A stretch of DNA of 64,000 bases from contig NZ_JMLE01000003.1 of assembly GCF_000685965.1 (NCBI RefSeq), positions 183,269 to 247,268 of the forward strand. The letters run 5' to 3'. Below the pieces are notes generated by a model that was not told the DNA's origin, searched no databases, and worked only from the letters and a program-made list of their open reading frames with translations. A program made the translations under genes and the position numbers. The DNA is from Arthrobacter sp. UNC362MFTsu5.1 (GTDB lineage: Bacteria; Actinomycetota; Actinomycetes; Actinomycetales; Micrococcaceae). This document shows, one piece after another, positions 44,581 to 52,780 of the stretch. Numbering within the stretch: the first letter of the stretch is position 1; every line of letters starts with the position of its first letter.

Positions 44581-45062
44581 GCTGCCTCCTCGGCATGGGC
44601 TGCGAATCCCAGGTAGCCGCCGATGCGCCGGGAAAAGTGGCCCGAGAAGGCCAGCGTGGTGGCGCATCCTTCACAGTCCACCTCCGAGCCAACTCCCTGA
44701 ACGGTCGTGTTGGCGGTGCGGCAGTGTGCGCAGAAGACCAGCCTCCGCCCGGATTCGTTGGCCAGCAGGGTCACCTCCTCCTCCAGCAGTCCGCATGCAG
44801 CGGCCGCTGCGGCGGCCGCGGCGACGTCGGCCGGGGGACCGGCGAGTACCAGCCGGACCCCGACGCGGGCCTGTTCAAGCACGGCTATCAGGCTCGCGAG
44901 GGCTTCCCGGTCCGCGGCATCGAAACGGGCGTCATGCCCGGCCATGCCGGCGTCCCCTTCCGCCGCAGGGACCGCTGCCGTTCCGAACGTCACCCGGATG
45001 ACACCGCGGAAGCCGGCTTCGGGTCCGGTGCCAGCGGCCGGTGCCATGGCGATGGGACACAT
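44577..45062 (-). CDS. dmmA: DmmA-like subunit of dimethylamine monooxygenase
   Basis: A 161-aa protein whose C-terminal third (CAHCRTANTTVQGVG, DCEGCATTL, HFSRRIGGYLGFAAHAEEA) matches the DmmA/HODM small-subunit pattern with a four-Cys metal site. The N-terminal half has an Ala-rich helix. In methylotrophs DmmA acts with the heme subunit and the flavin/iron-sulfur subunit to turn dimethylamine to methylamine and formaldehyde; HODM acts on dimethylproline. Which substrate is used here cannot be told. It is the second gene of a four-gene operon, 8 bp after the cupin. Confidence 0.85.
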   Translation of the reverse strand: MCPIAMAPAAGTGPEAGFRGVIRVTFGTAAVPAAEGDAGMAGHDARFDAADREALASLIAVLEQARVGVRLVLAGPPADVAAAAAAAAACGLLEEEVTLLANESGRRLVFCAHCRTANTTVQGVGSEVDCEGCATTLAFSGHFSRRIGGYLGFAAHAEEAA

Positions 45063-45070
45063 CGAGGTGC

Positions 45071-45448
45071 CTACGGTGCGAACGAGCGGTGGCCGGTGTA
45101 GAAGCCCAGCGCATAGTCCGGGGTCTCAAATTTGACCGTGGTGCCCTTGGGGAAAAACAGCACATCGCGTTCCTTGGCGTGCGTCACGTCCCCAGTCGCC
45201 TGGTCGGTGAGGATGAACTCCCCCTGCACGACCACCTTCATTTCGTCATAGGTGTACTCGTACACCAAGGGCTCCGAGGCCTTGAGTTCGAAGAACCCGG
45301 CGCTGATGGCCGAGCCGACGGGGTTCGAGAGGGAGTCCCCGATGGCGGCGTCGCACCCGGGTTCGTTCATCGACGGCAGGCCGATGTAGCCGCCTTCAAC
45401 TTTGTGGATGGCGCCGGCCGTGCTGAGTGTGCCTGTCAAGGTTTCCAT
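45071..45448 (-). CDS. EutQ-like cupin protein
   Basis: A 125-aa single-domain cupin resembling the EutQ C-terminal domain: FFELKASEPLVYEYTYDEMKVVVQGEF, then DVLFFPKGTTVKFETPDYALGFYTG. It may be an acetate kinase-like or metal-binding accessory. It heads the N-demethylase operon, with GAGGAG before the ATG. Cupins of this kind are often placed beside DMM/HODM-type genes; its precise role is unknown. Confidence 0.88.
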   Translation of the reverse strand: METLTGTLSTAGAIHKVEGGYIGLPSMNEPGCDAAIGDSLSNPVGSAISAGFFELKASEPLVYEYTYDEMKVVVQGEFILTDQATGDVTHAKERDVLFFPKGTTVKFETPDYALGFYTGHRSFAP

Positions 45449-45480
45449 GGTTTCTCCTCAAATAGTGTAGTGAAACCATG
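45446..45480. promoter_or_regulatory. Inverted repeat over the start of the N-demethylase operon
   Basis: Arms CATGGTTTC (45446-45454) and GAAACCATG (45472-45480) with a 17-nt spacer surround the start codon and ribosome binding site of the cupin gene. It could be an operator, or a hairpin hiding the start in mRNA. The adjacent IclR gene is a candidate regulator. Confidence 0.5.
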
Positions 45481-45610
45481 ATTCATCACAGTGAACGGCC
45501 GCGGGTTTCGGAAGAGTTAACTCCCCGTTCCAATCCCGGGTCGGCCGCGTCATCCGGATTTAACATCGGGTGTCGCTTGGGACGGCTGCCGGGTGCTGCC
45601 CGGTCCCCGC

Positions 45611-46414
45611 TTAGTAAACGGAGCCCTCGAGAAGTTCCGATAGCCTGCCGGCAGCGCGCCGCAGCTCCGGCACGGCGGCTTTGAGGGCGGGCTCGGTGGC
45701 CGTTTCCACCGGGCTGGTCAAAGCGATCGATTCGCTGGGGCGGCCGGACCGGTTGGGTACCGCGACGGCGACTGACAGCACGCCGGTAGCCCGTTCGTCT
45801 GCGGAAAAGGAAAAGTCGGTGCCTGCCTCGGGGAGCCGGGCGCGGAGCCCCTCGACCGTGAACGTGCCGTCCTCGTGGCCTGCCGCAATGGCCGCCCCCA
45901 CGGCCTGCTGCAGTTCCTCGGCCGACGCCGAGGCAAGGAGTATCTTGCCCGCCGCCCCGACCGTGAGCGGGAGGCGTTTGCCCAGGGGCAGGTCGTAGCG
46001 GAGGGGGGCTTCACCGTCGACTCGCGCAACGAGGATTCGCTCAAAACCAAGCCGCGTGTAGAGCGATGCGGTCAGTCCGGTTTGGGAGGCCACCTGCTGC
46101 AGGACCGGGCGGGAGGCGACCACGAGCGGATCGTTCTCGAGATAGCTCCGTGCTGCCGGGAGGACGGCCGGCCCGATCCGGTAGGACTTGTCGGTCTGGC
46201 TGACCATGCCGAAATCCTGAAGGACGCGCAGGATCCGCAGTGTGGTGGGCAGGCTCATCCCGCAAGTCCTGGCCAGGTCGCTCAGGCGCTGGGGCCGCTC
46301 CGCGCGCTGCAGTTCAGCGAAGACCTCCAGCGCCCTGGAGAGGGAACGCATGTTCCCGGCCTTCGCCCCGCCCTCTTCGGCAGAGCCGGCCGAGTGTGTG
46401 GAAGTCACCGTCAT
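45611..46414 (-). CDS. IclR family transcriptional regulator of the carboxylate operon
   Basis: A 267-aa IclR regulator: winged helix MRSLSRALEVFAELQRAERPQRLSDLARTCGMSLPTTLRIL pattern starting near residue 22, and effector domain with VGAAGKILLASASAEEL and RATGVLSVAVAVPN. The ATG at 46414 has AAAGG directly against it, which is too close for a normal site; a start at 46351 (MRSLSRAL) or a leaderless start is possible. It is divergent from the tct operon and its upstream region shares a 13-bp repeat with the tctB promoter. Confidence 0.88.
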   Translation of the reverse strand: MTVTSTHSAGSAEEGGAKAGNMRSLSRALEVFAELQRAERPQRLSDLARTCGMSLPTTLRILRVLQDFGMVSQTDKSYRIGPAVLPAARSYLENDPLVVASRPVLQQVASQTGLTASLYTRLGFERILVARVDGEAPLRYDLPLGKRLPLTVGAAGKILLASASAEELQQAVGAAIAAGHEDGTFTVEGLRARLPEAGTDFSFSADERATGVLSVAVAVPNRSGRPSESIALTSPVETATEPALKAAVPELRRAAGRLSELLEGSVY

Positions 46415-46415
46415 C

Positions 46416-46502
46416 CTTTCATTCTATGTAAGTTCCTTGCGCTTGACATGCTTTGTGTCGCCTGTCACTATTTCTTCAGACGAAACATTCTTTCATTCTA
46501 TG
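46416..46502. promoter_or_regulatory. Divergent promoter with paired 13-bp repeats (IclR/tct)
   Basis: CTTTCATTCTATG occurs exactly at 46416-46428 and again at 46490-46502. The first lies directly before the IclR start and the second before tctB. The second is followed by AAATGAATG, giving a dyad TTCATT...AATGAA. A TTGACA at 46443-46448 with a weak CACTAT at 46466-46471 (17-nt spacer) is the likely tct promoter. The sites are probably IclR operators for autoregulation and operon control. Confidence 0.7.
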
Positions 46503-46535
46503 AAATGAATGATCACGGAACGTAAGAAGGAAACG

Positions 46536-47039
46536 ATGACAACGGAGTCACTACTGACCAAACCCGGGCGCGCCGTGCGCGTCGCTCCGTCGGTGCTCAC
46601 GGGCATCGGCGCGTTCGCCGCCGTCGGCGTGTATGTCCTTGTCAGCTCGGTCGGCCTCGGCCTCTGGACGTCGCTGGGCCCCGGCCCCGGCCTGTTCCCG
46701 TTCGCCATGGGGGGAGTGCTGGTGGCGATGTCAGCTGTCTGGCTGATCCAGGAGTTGCGCCAGCCGAGCGGGAAGGCTGAGGGGATCGACCGGGGCGTGG
46801 TGATCGCCGTTGTGGTCAGCCTTGTTCTCCTGGCGTCCCTCATGGACCTGCTGGGCTTTCAGCTAAGCATGTTCCTGTTCCTGCTGTACCACCTGAAACT
46901 GCGCGGCCGCCGGACCTGGGTGTCGTCGCTGATCATCGCCCTCGCCGGAAGCGTCGGCGCGTTCTATGCCTTCAATTACGGCCTGAACGTCGCCCTTCCC
47001 GTTTCGGCCTTCACACCGCTGAACCTGATCGGACTCTAG
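46536..47039 (+). CDS. tctB: Tripartite tricarboxylate transporter small membrane subunit TctB
   Basis: A 167-aa protein with about four transmembrane segments (VAPSVLTGIGAFAAVGVYVL, GLFPFAMGGVLVAMSAVWLI and two more), matching TctB. It assists the large permease TctA. The ATG at 46536 has AAGAAGGA upstream; ATGs at 46505 and 46509 are less likely. It begins the operon, 2 bp before tctA. Confidence 0.88.
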   Translation: MTTESLLTKPGRAVRVAPSVLTGIGAFAAVGVYVLVSSVGLGLWTSLGPGPGLFPFAMGGVLVAMSAVWLIQELRQPSGKAEGIDRGVVIAVVVSLVLLASLMDLLGFQLSMFLFLLYHLKLRGRRTWVSSLIIALAGSVGAFYAFNYGLNVALPVSAFTPLNLIGL

Positions 47040-47041
47040 AC

Positions 47042-48544
47042 GTGGATACCCTCAACGAACTTCTCGGCGGCTTCGCGGCCGCCATGACCTGGCAGAATCT
47101 GCTCTTTGCCTTCCTGGGCTGCCTGCTGGGCACCATCATCGGCGTCCTGCCCGGCATCGGACCCGTTGCCGGCGTCGCGCTACTCATACCCCTCACGCTG
47201 AACCTGGATTCGACCGGCGCGATCATCATGCTGTGCGCCATCTTCTACGGCACCGCGTACGGGGGAACCATCACCAGTGTCCTGCTGAACACGCCCGGTG
47301 AAGCTGCCTCAGCGATCACCACCATCGACGGCTACGCGATGACGAAGCTGGGCAAGGCCGGGGCTGCCCTGACCATCGCCGCCGTGGGATCCTTCGTCGG
47401 CGGAACCATCGCGACCATCGGCCTGGTGGCCGCCGCCAAGCCGCTGGGGGAACTGGGCCTGCTCGTCGGGCCGCCGGAATTCTTCGCCCTGATGGTGGTC
47501 GGCATCTCCCTGCTGGTCGCGCTCGCCGGCAAGTCGATGGTCAAAGCGGTCATCTCCGGTGCCCTGGGCCTGCTGATCGCCATGGTCGGGATCGACCCGG
47601 TGGCGGGCGCCCCCCGGTTTACGTTCGGCATGGACAGGCTCCTGGACGGCGTCAGCTTCGTTGCTGTGATCGTGGGTGTCTTCGGGCTCTCGGAACTCCT
47701 GTCCTACCGCAAGGACTCGCAGGCCCCCGCGGTGCATGCACCGAACCTGCGTTCATTGCTCCCGACCGGCAGGGAATGGCGCCGAAGCGCACCGGCCATG
47801 GCCCGCGGCACGGGCATCGGCTTCGGGCTGGGACTCATCCCGGGCATGACGGGCTCAGTGTCATCCCTGCTGGCCTACGGCGCCGAAAAGAAGTTCTCCC
47901 GCCACCGCAACGAGCTGGGCAAGGGCGCCATTGAAGGTGTCGCCGGCCCCGAAACAGCAAACAACGCCCACGCGAACGCCGCATTGATCCCGCTGTTCAC
48001 CCTGGGCATCCCTGCGTCACCGACGATCGCCGTGCTGATGGGGGCCTTCCTCCAGCAAGGGCTCACACCGGGCCCGACCCTCTTCAGCGAACATTCCGAA
48101 ATTGCCTGGGCGATCATCGCGAGCCTCTTCATCGGAAACCTCCTGCTGCTCCTGCTCAACGTGCCGCTGGTGGGACTGTGGACGTCCATCCTCCGGGTAC
48201 CGTCATCGATCCTGACCGCCCTCATCCTGCTCTTTATGGTTATCGGCGCCTACACCATCAACTTCAGCGTCTTCGATGTTTTCGTGATGATCGGCTTCGG
48301 CCTTCTCGGTCTCGCCCTGCGGCACCTGGATATCCCGCTGGCCCCCATGGTGCTGACCCTTGTGCTCGGCCCCCTCATGGAGCGCTCACTGCGGGAGTCC
48401 CTGGAAATTTCCCAGGGCGACTTCGGCATCTTCGTCAACCGCCCCATCGCCGTGGTCCTGATCGGCCTCGGCCTCCTGATCGTCTTCAGCCCCCTGCTCA
48501 AGCTCCGCAAACCCAAGGCCCTGAACGAAGACCCCGAAACCTAA
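47042..48544 (+). CDS. tctA: Tripartite tricarboxylate transporter large permease TctA
   Basis: A 500-aa membrane protein with about 11-12 transmembrane segments. TctA marks are IGVLPGIGPVAGVALLIPLTL, GTAYGGTITSVLLNTPGEAAS, and NAHANAALIPLFTLGIPASPTIAVLMGA. It couples carboxylate uptake to an ion gradient, receiving ligand from TctC. It starts with GTG at 47042. In Salmonella TctCBA takes up citrate; the ligand here is open. Confidence 0.92.
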   Translation: MDTLNELLGGFAAAMTWQNLLFAFLGCLLGTIIGVLPGIGPVAGVALLIPLTLNLDSTGAIIMLCAIFYGTAYGGTITSVLLNTPGEAASAITTIDGYAMTKLGKAGAALTIAAVGSFVGGTIATIGLVAAAKPLGELGLLVGPPEFFALMVVGISLLVALAGKSMVKAVISGALGLLIAMVGIDPVAGAPRFTFGMDRLLDGVSFVAVIVGVFGLSELLSYRKDSQAPAVHAPNLRSLLPTGREWRRSAPAMARGTGIGFGLGLIPGMTGSVSSLLAYGAEKKFSRHRNELGKGAIEGVAGPETANNAHANAALIPLFTLGIPASPTIAVLMGAFLQQGLTPGPTLFSEHSEIAWAIIASLFIGNLLLLLLNVPLVGLWTSILRVPSSILTALILLFMVIGAYTINFSVFDVFVMIGFGLLGLALRHLDIPLAPMVLTLVLGPLMERSLRESLEISQGDFGIFVNRPIAVVLIGLGLLIVFSPLLKLRKPKALNEDPET

Positions 48545-48612
48545 ACCGCCTCATTCCCCTGTCCGACCACCAACCACCCCCTAGCCCCTACATCTCTTCA
48601 AAGGAGAAGACC

Positions 48613-49614
48613 TTGTCACGCACAAAAATCACCGCAGCCTTCGCCGCAGCAGCCCTTATCGCCCTCACCGGCTGCGGCGCCAATGCCGGCGCTGCCACCG
48701 GCGCCGGGGATGACTTCCCGAAAAAGGGCAAGTCCATCGACCTGATCGTGGCCTTCTCCTCCGGCGGGGCCGTGGACACCGCAGCCCGCCTCGTCCAGCC
48801 GATCCTGGAGAAGGAACTCGGCACCAACGTCGAGGTCATCAACAAGCCGGGTGCCGGCGGACAGATCGGCTACACCCAGCTGACCAGCGCCAAGCCGGAC
48901 GGATACACGATCGGTGCAACCGGCTCCCCGTCAGTGGTTGTTTCACCCCTGGATCCGGCCCGCGGCGCCAAGTACACGCGGGACAGCTTCCAGCCCCTCG
49001 GACGCCAGGTCATTGACCCCGCCGTCATCGCCGTCCAGCCTGACAGCCCGTACAAGACGCTGAAGGAACTCCTCGACGCCGCCAAGGCCAAGCCGAAATC
49101 CATGACCGCGAGCACCACCGGCCTGCAGACCGGCGAACACTTCGCCCTGGCCCAGATCCAGGAAACCACCGGTTCTGAGTTCGCCCCGGTGCACTTCTCC
49201 GAAGGCGCCTCCCAGGCCACCACCGCATTCCTCGGCAAGCACGTGGACGTCCTGGTCGCCAACGTCAGCGACGTCAACGACCTGACCAAGCAGGGTAAGG
49301 CCCGTGTGCTGGGCGTCATGACCGCAGAGCGCTCACCTGCCCTGCCGGATGTTCCCGCGTTCAAGGAATCCGGCTACGACGTGGAAGCCGGCACCGCGCG
49401 CGGCTACTCCGCCCCTGCCGGGCTGCCCGACGCAGTTGCCAAGAAGATCGAAGCTGCCCTCCAGAAGGCCATCGAGGACCCCGCCGTTGTCCAGAAGATG
49501 AAGGACCTCGGCCTGCAGACCAGCTACCTCAACGGTACGGACTACCAGACGTTCTGGGCAGGGCAGGAGGAGGACTTCAAGAAGGTCCTCCCGCTGGTCC
49601 AGAAAAAAGACTGA
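48613..49614 (+). CDS. tctC: Tripartite tricarboxylate transporter substrate-binding protein TctC
   Basis: A 333-aa secreted binding lipoprotein. The signal peptide ends in lipobox ALTGC (Cys about 17), then SIDLIVAFSSGGAVDTAARLVQ and VEVINKPGAGGQIGYTQL, which are the Bug/TctC signatures. It delivers a carboxylate to TctAB. The start is TTG at 48613 with AAGGAG 6 nt upstream. It sits 68 bp after tctA. Confidence 0.92.
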   Translation: MSRTKITAAFAAAALIALTGCGANAGAATGAGDDFPKKGKSIDLIVAFSSGGAVDTAARLVQPILEKELGTNVEVINKPGAGGQIGYTQLTSAKPDGYTIGATGSPSVVVSPLDPARGAKYTRDSFQPLGRQVIDPAVIAVQPDSPYKTLKELLDAAKAKPKSMTASTTGLQTGEHFALAQIQETTGSEFAPVHFSEGASQATTAFLGKHVDVLVANVSDVNDLTKQGKARVLGVMTAERSPALPDVPAFKESGYDVEAGTARGYSAPAGLPDAVAKKIEAALQKAIEDPAVVQKMKDLGLQTSYLNGTDYQTFWAGQEEDFKKVLPLVQKKD

Positions 49615-49649
49615 TCCTCCAACACCCGCCACTCACGGAAGACACCATC

Positions 49650-50279
49650 ATGACAATCCCCGTCCTTGAGGACATCGACGCAGACTTCCCCCGCCCCGAA
49701 CGAAACGTGCTCGATCGCCTCGCCAAACTTCCCGCCGCCAACATAGGCGACGCCATGGACCGCCTGGGAATCGCTGACTCCGCCATCCAGGCTGTCTGGA
49801 CCGGCGCCCGCCTCGCCGGACCCGCCTTTACCGTCTGGACCCGCCCCGGAGACAACCAGGGGATCCACCGCGCCCTTCAGCTCGCCCGCCCGGGGGACGT
49901 CATCGTTGTCAGCGGCGGCGGGGATGAATCCCGCGCCCTGCTGGGTGAACTCATCGGCGAACGCGCCATCAACCTTGGCATCGCCGGCTTCGCCCTGGAC
50001 GGGGCCGCCCGTGACGCCGAAGCCCTCTGCGAGATCGGCATGCCCGTCTTCGCCCGCGCCATCACGCCGGCAGGCCCGTACAAGAACGGCCCTTCCCGCC
50101 TGGGTACCCCTATTTCCTTCGGCGGCGTCCCGGTCCTGCCGGGGGACATCATCATCGGTGACTCCGACGGCGTCGTGGTCATCCCCAGGGAACAGGCAGC
50201 AGCGGTGGCCGACGCCGCCGAAGCCGTCTTCGCCGACGAAACCAGCCGCCGTGCCGCGATCATCGCAGACCGGCACTAG
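49650..50279 (+). CDS. RraA-like carboxylate aldolase/decarboxylase family protein
   Basis: A 209-aa RraA-fold protein. The metal and substrate site is GGGDESRALLGELIGERAINLGI with the downstream LDGAARD (Arg-Asp). The family includes 4-carboxy-4-hydroxy-2-oxoadipate/4-hydroxy-4-methyl-2-oxoglutarate aldolases and oxaloacetate decarboxylases as well as the RNase E inhibitor RraA. The transporter context favours an aldolase or decarboxylase acting on an imported carboxylate-derived keto acid. Confidence 0.87.
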   Translation: MTIPVLEDIDADFPRPERNVLDRLAKLPAANIGDAMDRLGIADSAIQAVWTGARLAGPAFTVWTRPGDNQGIHRALQLARPGDVIVVSGGGDESRALLGELIGERAINLGIAGFALDGAARDAEALCEIGMPVFARAITPAGPYKNGPSRLGTPISFGGVPVLPGDIIIGDSDGVVVIPREQAAAVADAAEAVFADETSRRAAIIADRH

Positions 50280-50312
50280 GCCGAGCGCAACTACACGAAA
50301 GGCAGAACTCAA

Positions 50313-51092
50313 ATGACAGCGTGCACCGTCATCGGCCTCGGTGAGGCAGGAGCCACCTACGCGGCCGCCCTCGTCGCCGCCGGCCACAGCGTGACAGGAT
50401 TCGATCCCGTCGCGCCATCCACCCCGGCCGGCGTGGCCCGGGCCGCAACGGCGGCAGAAGCCTGCGCCGGCGCGGAGATCGTCCTCGTCCTCACGGGAGC
50501 GGCCGCCGCGCGCAGCGTCGCCCGGGAATGCCTGCCGGCCATGCCGGCCGGCAGCTGCTACGCGGACTTCACCTCCTCCTCGCCACGAGTCATGAGGGAA
50601 CTGGGGGAGCTGGCCGGCGGAGCACTTTTCGCGGACGTCGCCATTCTCGGACCCGTTCCCGCCCAGGGGGTGAAGACGCCCTTGATGGTGAGCGGGCCCG
50701 GGTCCCGGGCCGTTGCCGATCTGTTGGCCCCGCTCGGTGCCGGGATCGAAATCGCCGAGGGCGAGCCCGGCGCGGCCATGGCCCATAAGCTCCTTCGCAG
50801 TGTCCTGATGAAGGGACTGGCGTCCGTGGTTGTCGAGGCCGTCACCGCGGGCAGGGCGGCCGGGCTCGAAGAGTGGATCCGGGCGCAGATCGCAGGGCAA
50901 CTCGCGGGCGACGGACAGGCGGTCATCGACAGGTTCCTCACGGGCACGGCCAAACACGCGTTGCGCCGCTCCAAGGAAATGCAGGACACTGCGGACTACC
51001 TGTCGGACCTTGGGGTTCCGGCAGAGATGACCACGGCCTCATCCGGCGCCTTGACACGCATGGCCCAGGAACCGGCACCGGCCTTGCGCTGA
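50313..51092 (+). CDS. NAD-binding oxidoreductase with DUF1932 C-terminal domain
   Basis: A 259-aa beta-hydroxyacid-dehydrogenase-like enzyme. The Rossmann motif VIGLGEAGATYAAALVAAGHSVTGFD is at the N-terminus; the catalytic Lys is likely in AMAHKLLRSVLMKG, and a DUF1932 helical domain follows. It probably oxidises a hydroxy acid to a keto acid that the RraA-like protein can split. It ends 78 bp before a TRAP permease gene. Confidence 0.87.
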   Translation: MTACTVIGLGEAGATYAAALVAAGHSVTGFDPVAPSTPAGVARAATAAEACAGAEIVLVLTGAAAARSVARECLPAMPAGSCYADFTSSSPRVMRELGELAGGALFADVAILGPVPAQGVKTPLMVSGPGSRAVADLLAPLGAGIEIAEGEPGAAMAHKLLRSVLMKGLASVVVEAVTAGRAAGLEEWIRAQIAGQLAGDGQAVIDRFLTGTAKHALRRSKEMQDTADYLSDLGVPAEMTTASSGALTRMAQEPAPALR

Positions 51093-51170
51093 TCCGGGCA
51101 TCAGGAAGAATCAGAGACAAGAAGCAACGATGCATTACCGAGCAAGAAATTCCCCGTCAGGAGCGGCAGC

Positions 51171-52508
51171 ATGATCGGCATATGGGCCCTTGGCGCCTAC
51201 CTGGCCGTCATCCTGCTCTGGACCACCCTGGTCAAGCGCAGCGTCGGGGAGGCCATGATCCTGGGATTCCTGGCGGTACTCCCGTTCACGGGGGCTGCCG
51301 GGGCGCAGATCGGCTGGTCCTCCTTGTACTCGGCGGTGACGGATGAAATCGTCTACGCCACCATGGCATTCGTTTTCATGGGGTATCTCCTGGACAAGAC
51401 CGGGGTGCTGGACAAGCTCATCGACCTGCTGAACTCCCTGATCGGCGGCGTTAAGGGAGGCCCCGCCTGGGTGTCCACCGTGGCGTCCGCCGGCCTCGGC
51501 GGGGTGGTCCACAACCAGGCCGCCATCGCCGCGACCGTGGGTTCCGTGACCATCCCCTGGATGGAGAAGTCCCGGCTCGACAAGCCCTCGGCCGCGACGC
51601 TCGTGGCCGGCAACGCGGGCATGGGGATCACCTTCCCGTTCAGCGCCTCCATGTTCGTCCTCGTCGGGTCCGCCACCGTCGGGCCCCTGCTGAACGTCAA
51701 CGAACTCGTCCTGCCGCTGCTGATCGGGGGGCTGTGGTGCTTCCTGCACCGGCTGATCGTCACCTGGCTGCTGATCCGCAAGAGCGGGATGGCCCCCCTT
51801 GACGCCGCACACCGCCTGCCCGTCCGGACGGCGTTCAGCCGCGGTTGGACGACGATGCTGCTGTTCGTCGTCGTGGCCATCCCGCTGGTCATCACCTCAG
51901 GCGCCATCGCCTCGGCGCTGTCGGACTGGACCGGCGGGGACGTCACCAAGTCCGTCAGCGTCGTCGTCTGGATCCCGGTGGTCCTCATCATCACCGGTGC
52001 ACTGCTGGGCAGGAAGCAGCTGCCCGCCGGCAGGCAGGCCTGGTGGGCCCTGCTGCAGAACTCCGCCCCGAGATTCGGCGTTGTCGGTGTCACGGTGGTC
52101 TTCGCCTTTGCCGGGGCAAACGCCCTCGCCGCCACCGGACTGCCCAAGCAGATGACCGCGCTGCTCAGCGAGATGAACCTGCCGCTGTGGCTGCTGGCCA
52201 TCCTGATCGGACTGATCGTCATCGCCGTCGCCGCGCCCCTCTCCGCAACAGCCACGATGGCTGCCGTGGGAACGGTGGGCGTCGCGACACTCGTTGCCGC
52301 CGGGGTTCCGGCGACCACCGCGGCCGTCGCCGTACTGGTTTTCTCATCCTGCGAAGCAGCCGTCCCGCCCGGAGGCGCGCCCCTGTATGTCGCCTGCGGC
52401 ATCGCCGACGTGGACCCGATAAGGACTTTCGCCCGACTGCTCACCCACTACGCGCTGCCGCTGCTGGGCATCGGCGTGCTGATCATCCTCGGCGTCCTGC
52501 CGATCTAA
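51171..52508 (+). CDS. TRAP-type dicarboxylate transporter DctM-like permease
   Basis: A 445-aa permease with about 12 transmembrane segments of the DctM/TRAP large subunit or ion-transporter superfamily: LAVILLWTTLVKRSVGEAMILGFLAVLPF, NQAAIAATVGSVTIPWMEKS and APLSATATMAAVGTVGVATLVAAGVP-type segments. TRAP systems normally need a DctP binding protein and a DctQ subunit; only a small 85-aa membrane protein follows, and no DctP gene is nearby. AGGAG precedes the ATG. Confidence 0.8.
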   Translation: MIGIWALGAYLAVILLWTTLVKRSVGEAMILGFLAVLPFTGAAGAQIGWSSLYSAVTDEIVYATMAFVFMGYLLDKTGVLDKLIDLLNSLIGGVKGGPAWVSTVASAGLGGVVHNQAAIAATVGSVTIPWMEKSRLDKPSAATLVAGNAGMGITFPFSASMFVLVGSATVGPLLNVNELVLPLLIGGLWCFLHRLIVTWLLIRKSGMAPLDAAHRLPVRTAFSRGWTTMLLFVVVAIPLVITSGAIASALSDWTGGDVTKSVSVVVWIPVVLIITGALLGRKQLPAGRQAWWALLQNSAPRFGVVGVTVVFAFAGANALAATGLPKQMTALLSEMNLPLWLLAILIGLIVIAVAAPLSATATMAAVGTVGVATLVAAGVPATTAAVAVLVFSSCEAAVPPGGAPLYVACGIADVDPIRTFARLLTHYALPLLGIGVLIILGVLPI

Positions 52509-52522
52509 AGGAAACACGACCC

Positions 52523-52780
52523 ATGCACCAGATCAGAAGGACCACCGAAGTCATCTTCGTCCTCACCCTTGCGGCACTCCTTGTCGGGGGAGTGGTATTC
52601 GTGGCCGGCCAAGCCATCGCCCTGATCGCCGGCCAAGGCGAATGGCTGAAACTCCTCAACGAAGCGATCAAGACCCCGATGTGCGTCGCAGCCTCCGTCT
52701 GCGCCGTCGCCGGATTCCTCCTGAGCTACAAGCGACACCAGAAGCAGGGGCAGACTCCGCAGGAGGCAACAACGCGATGA
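52523..52780 (+). CDS. Small two-helix membrane protein beside the TRAP permease
   Basis: An 85-aa protein with two predicted transmembrane segments (EVIFVLTLAALLVGGVVFVAGQ and MCVAASVCAVAGFLLSY) and a charged tail. AAAGGAAAC precedes the ATG at 52523. It follows the DctM-like gene by 14 bp and its stop overlaps the next start (ATGA). It takes the position of DctQ but is only half its usual length. An accessory or shortened small subunit is likely. Confidence 0.75.
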   Translation: MHQIRRTTEVIFVLTLAALLVGGVVFVAGQAIALIAGQGEWLKLLNEAIKTPMCVAASVCAVAGFLLSYKRHQKQGQTPQEATTR

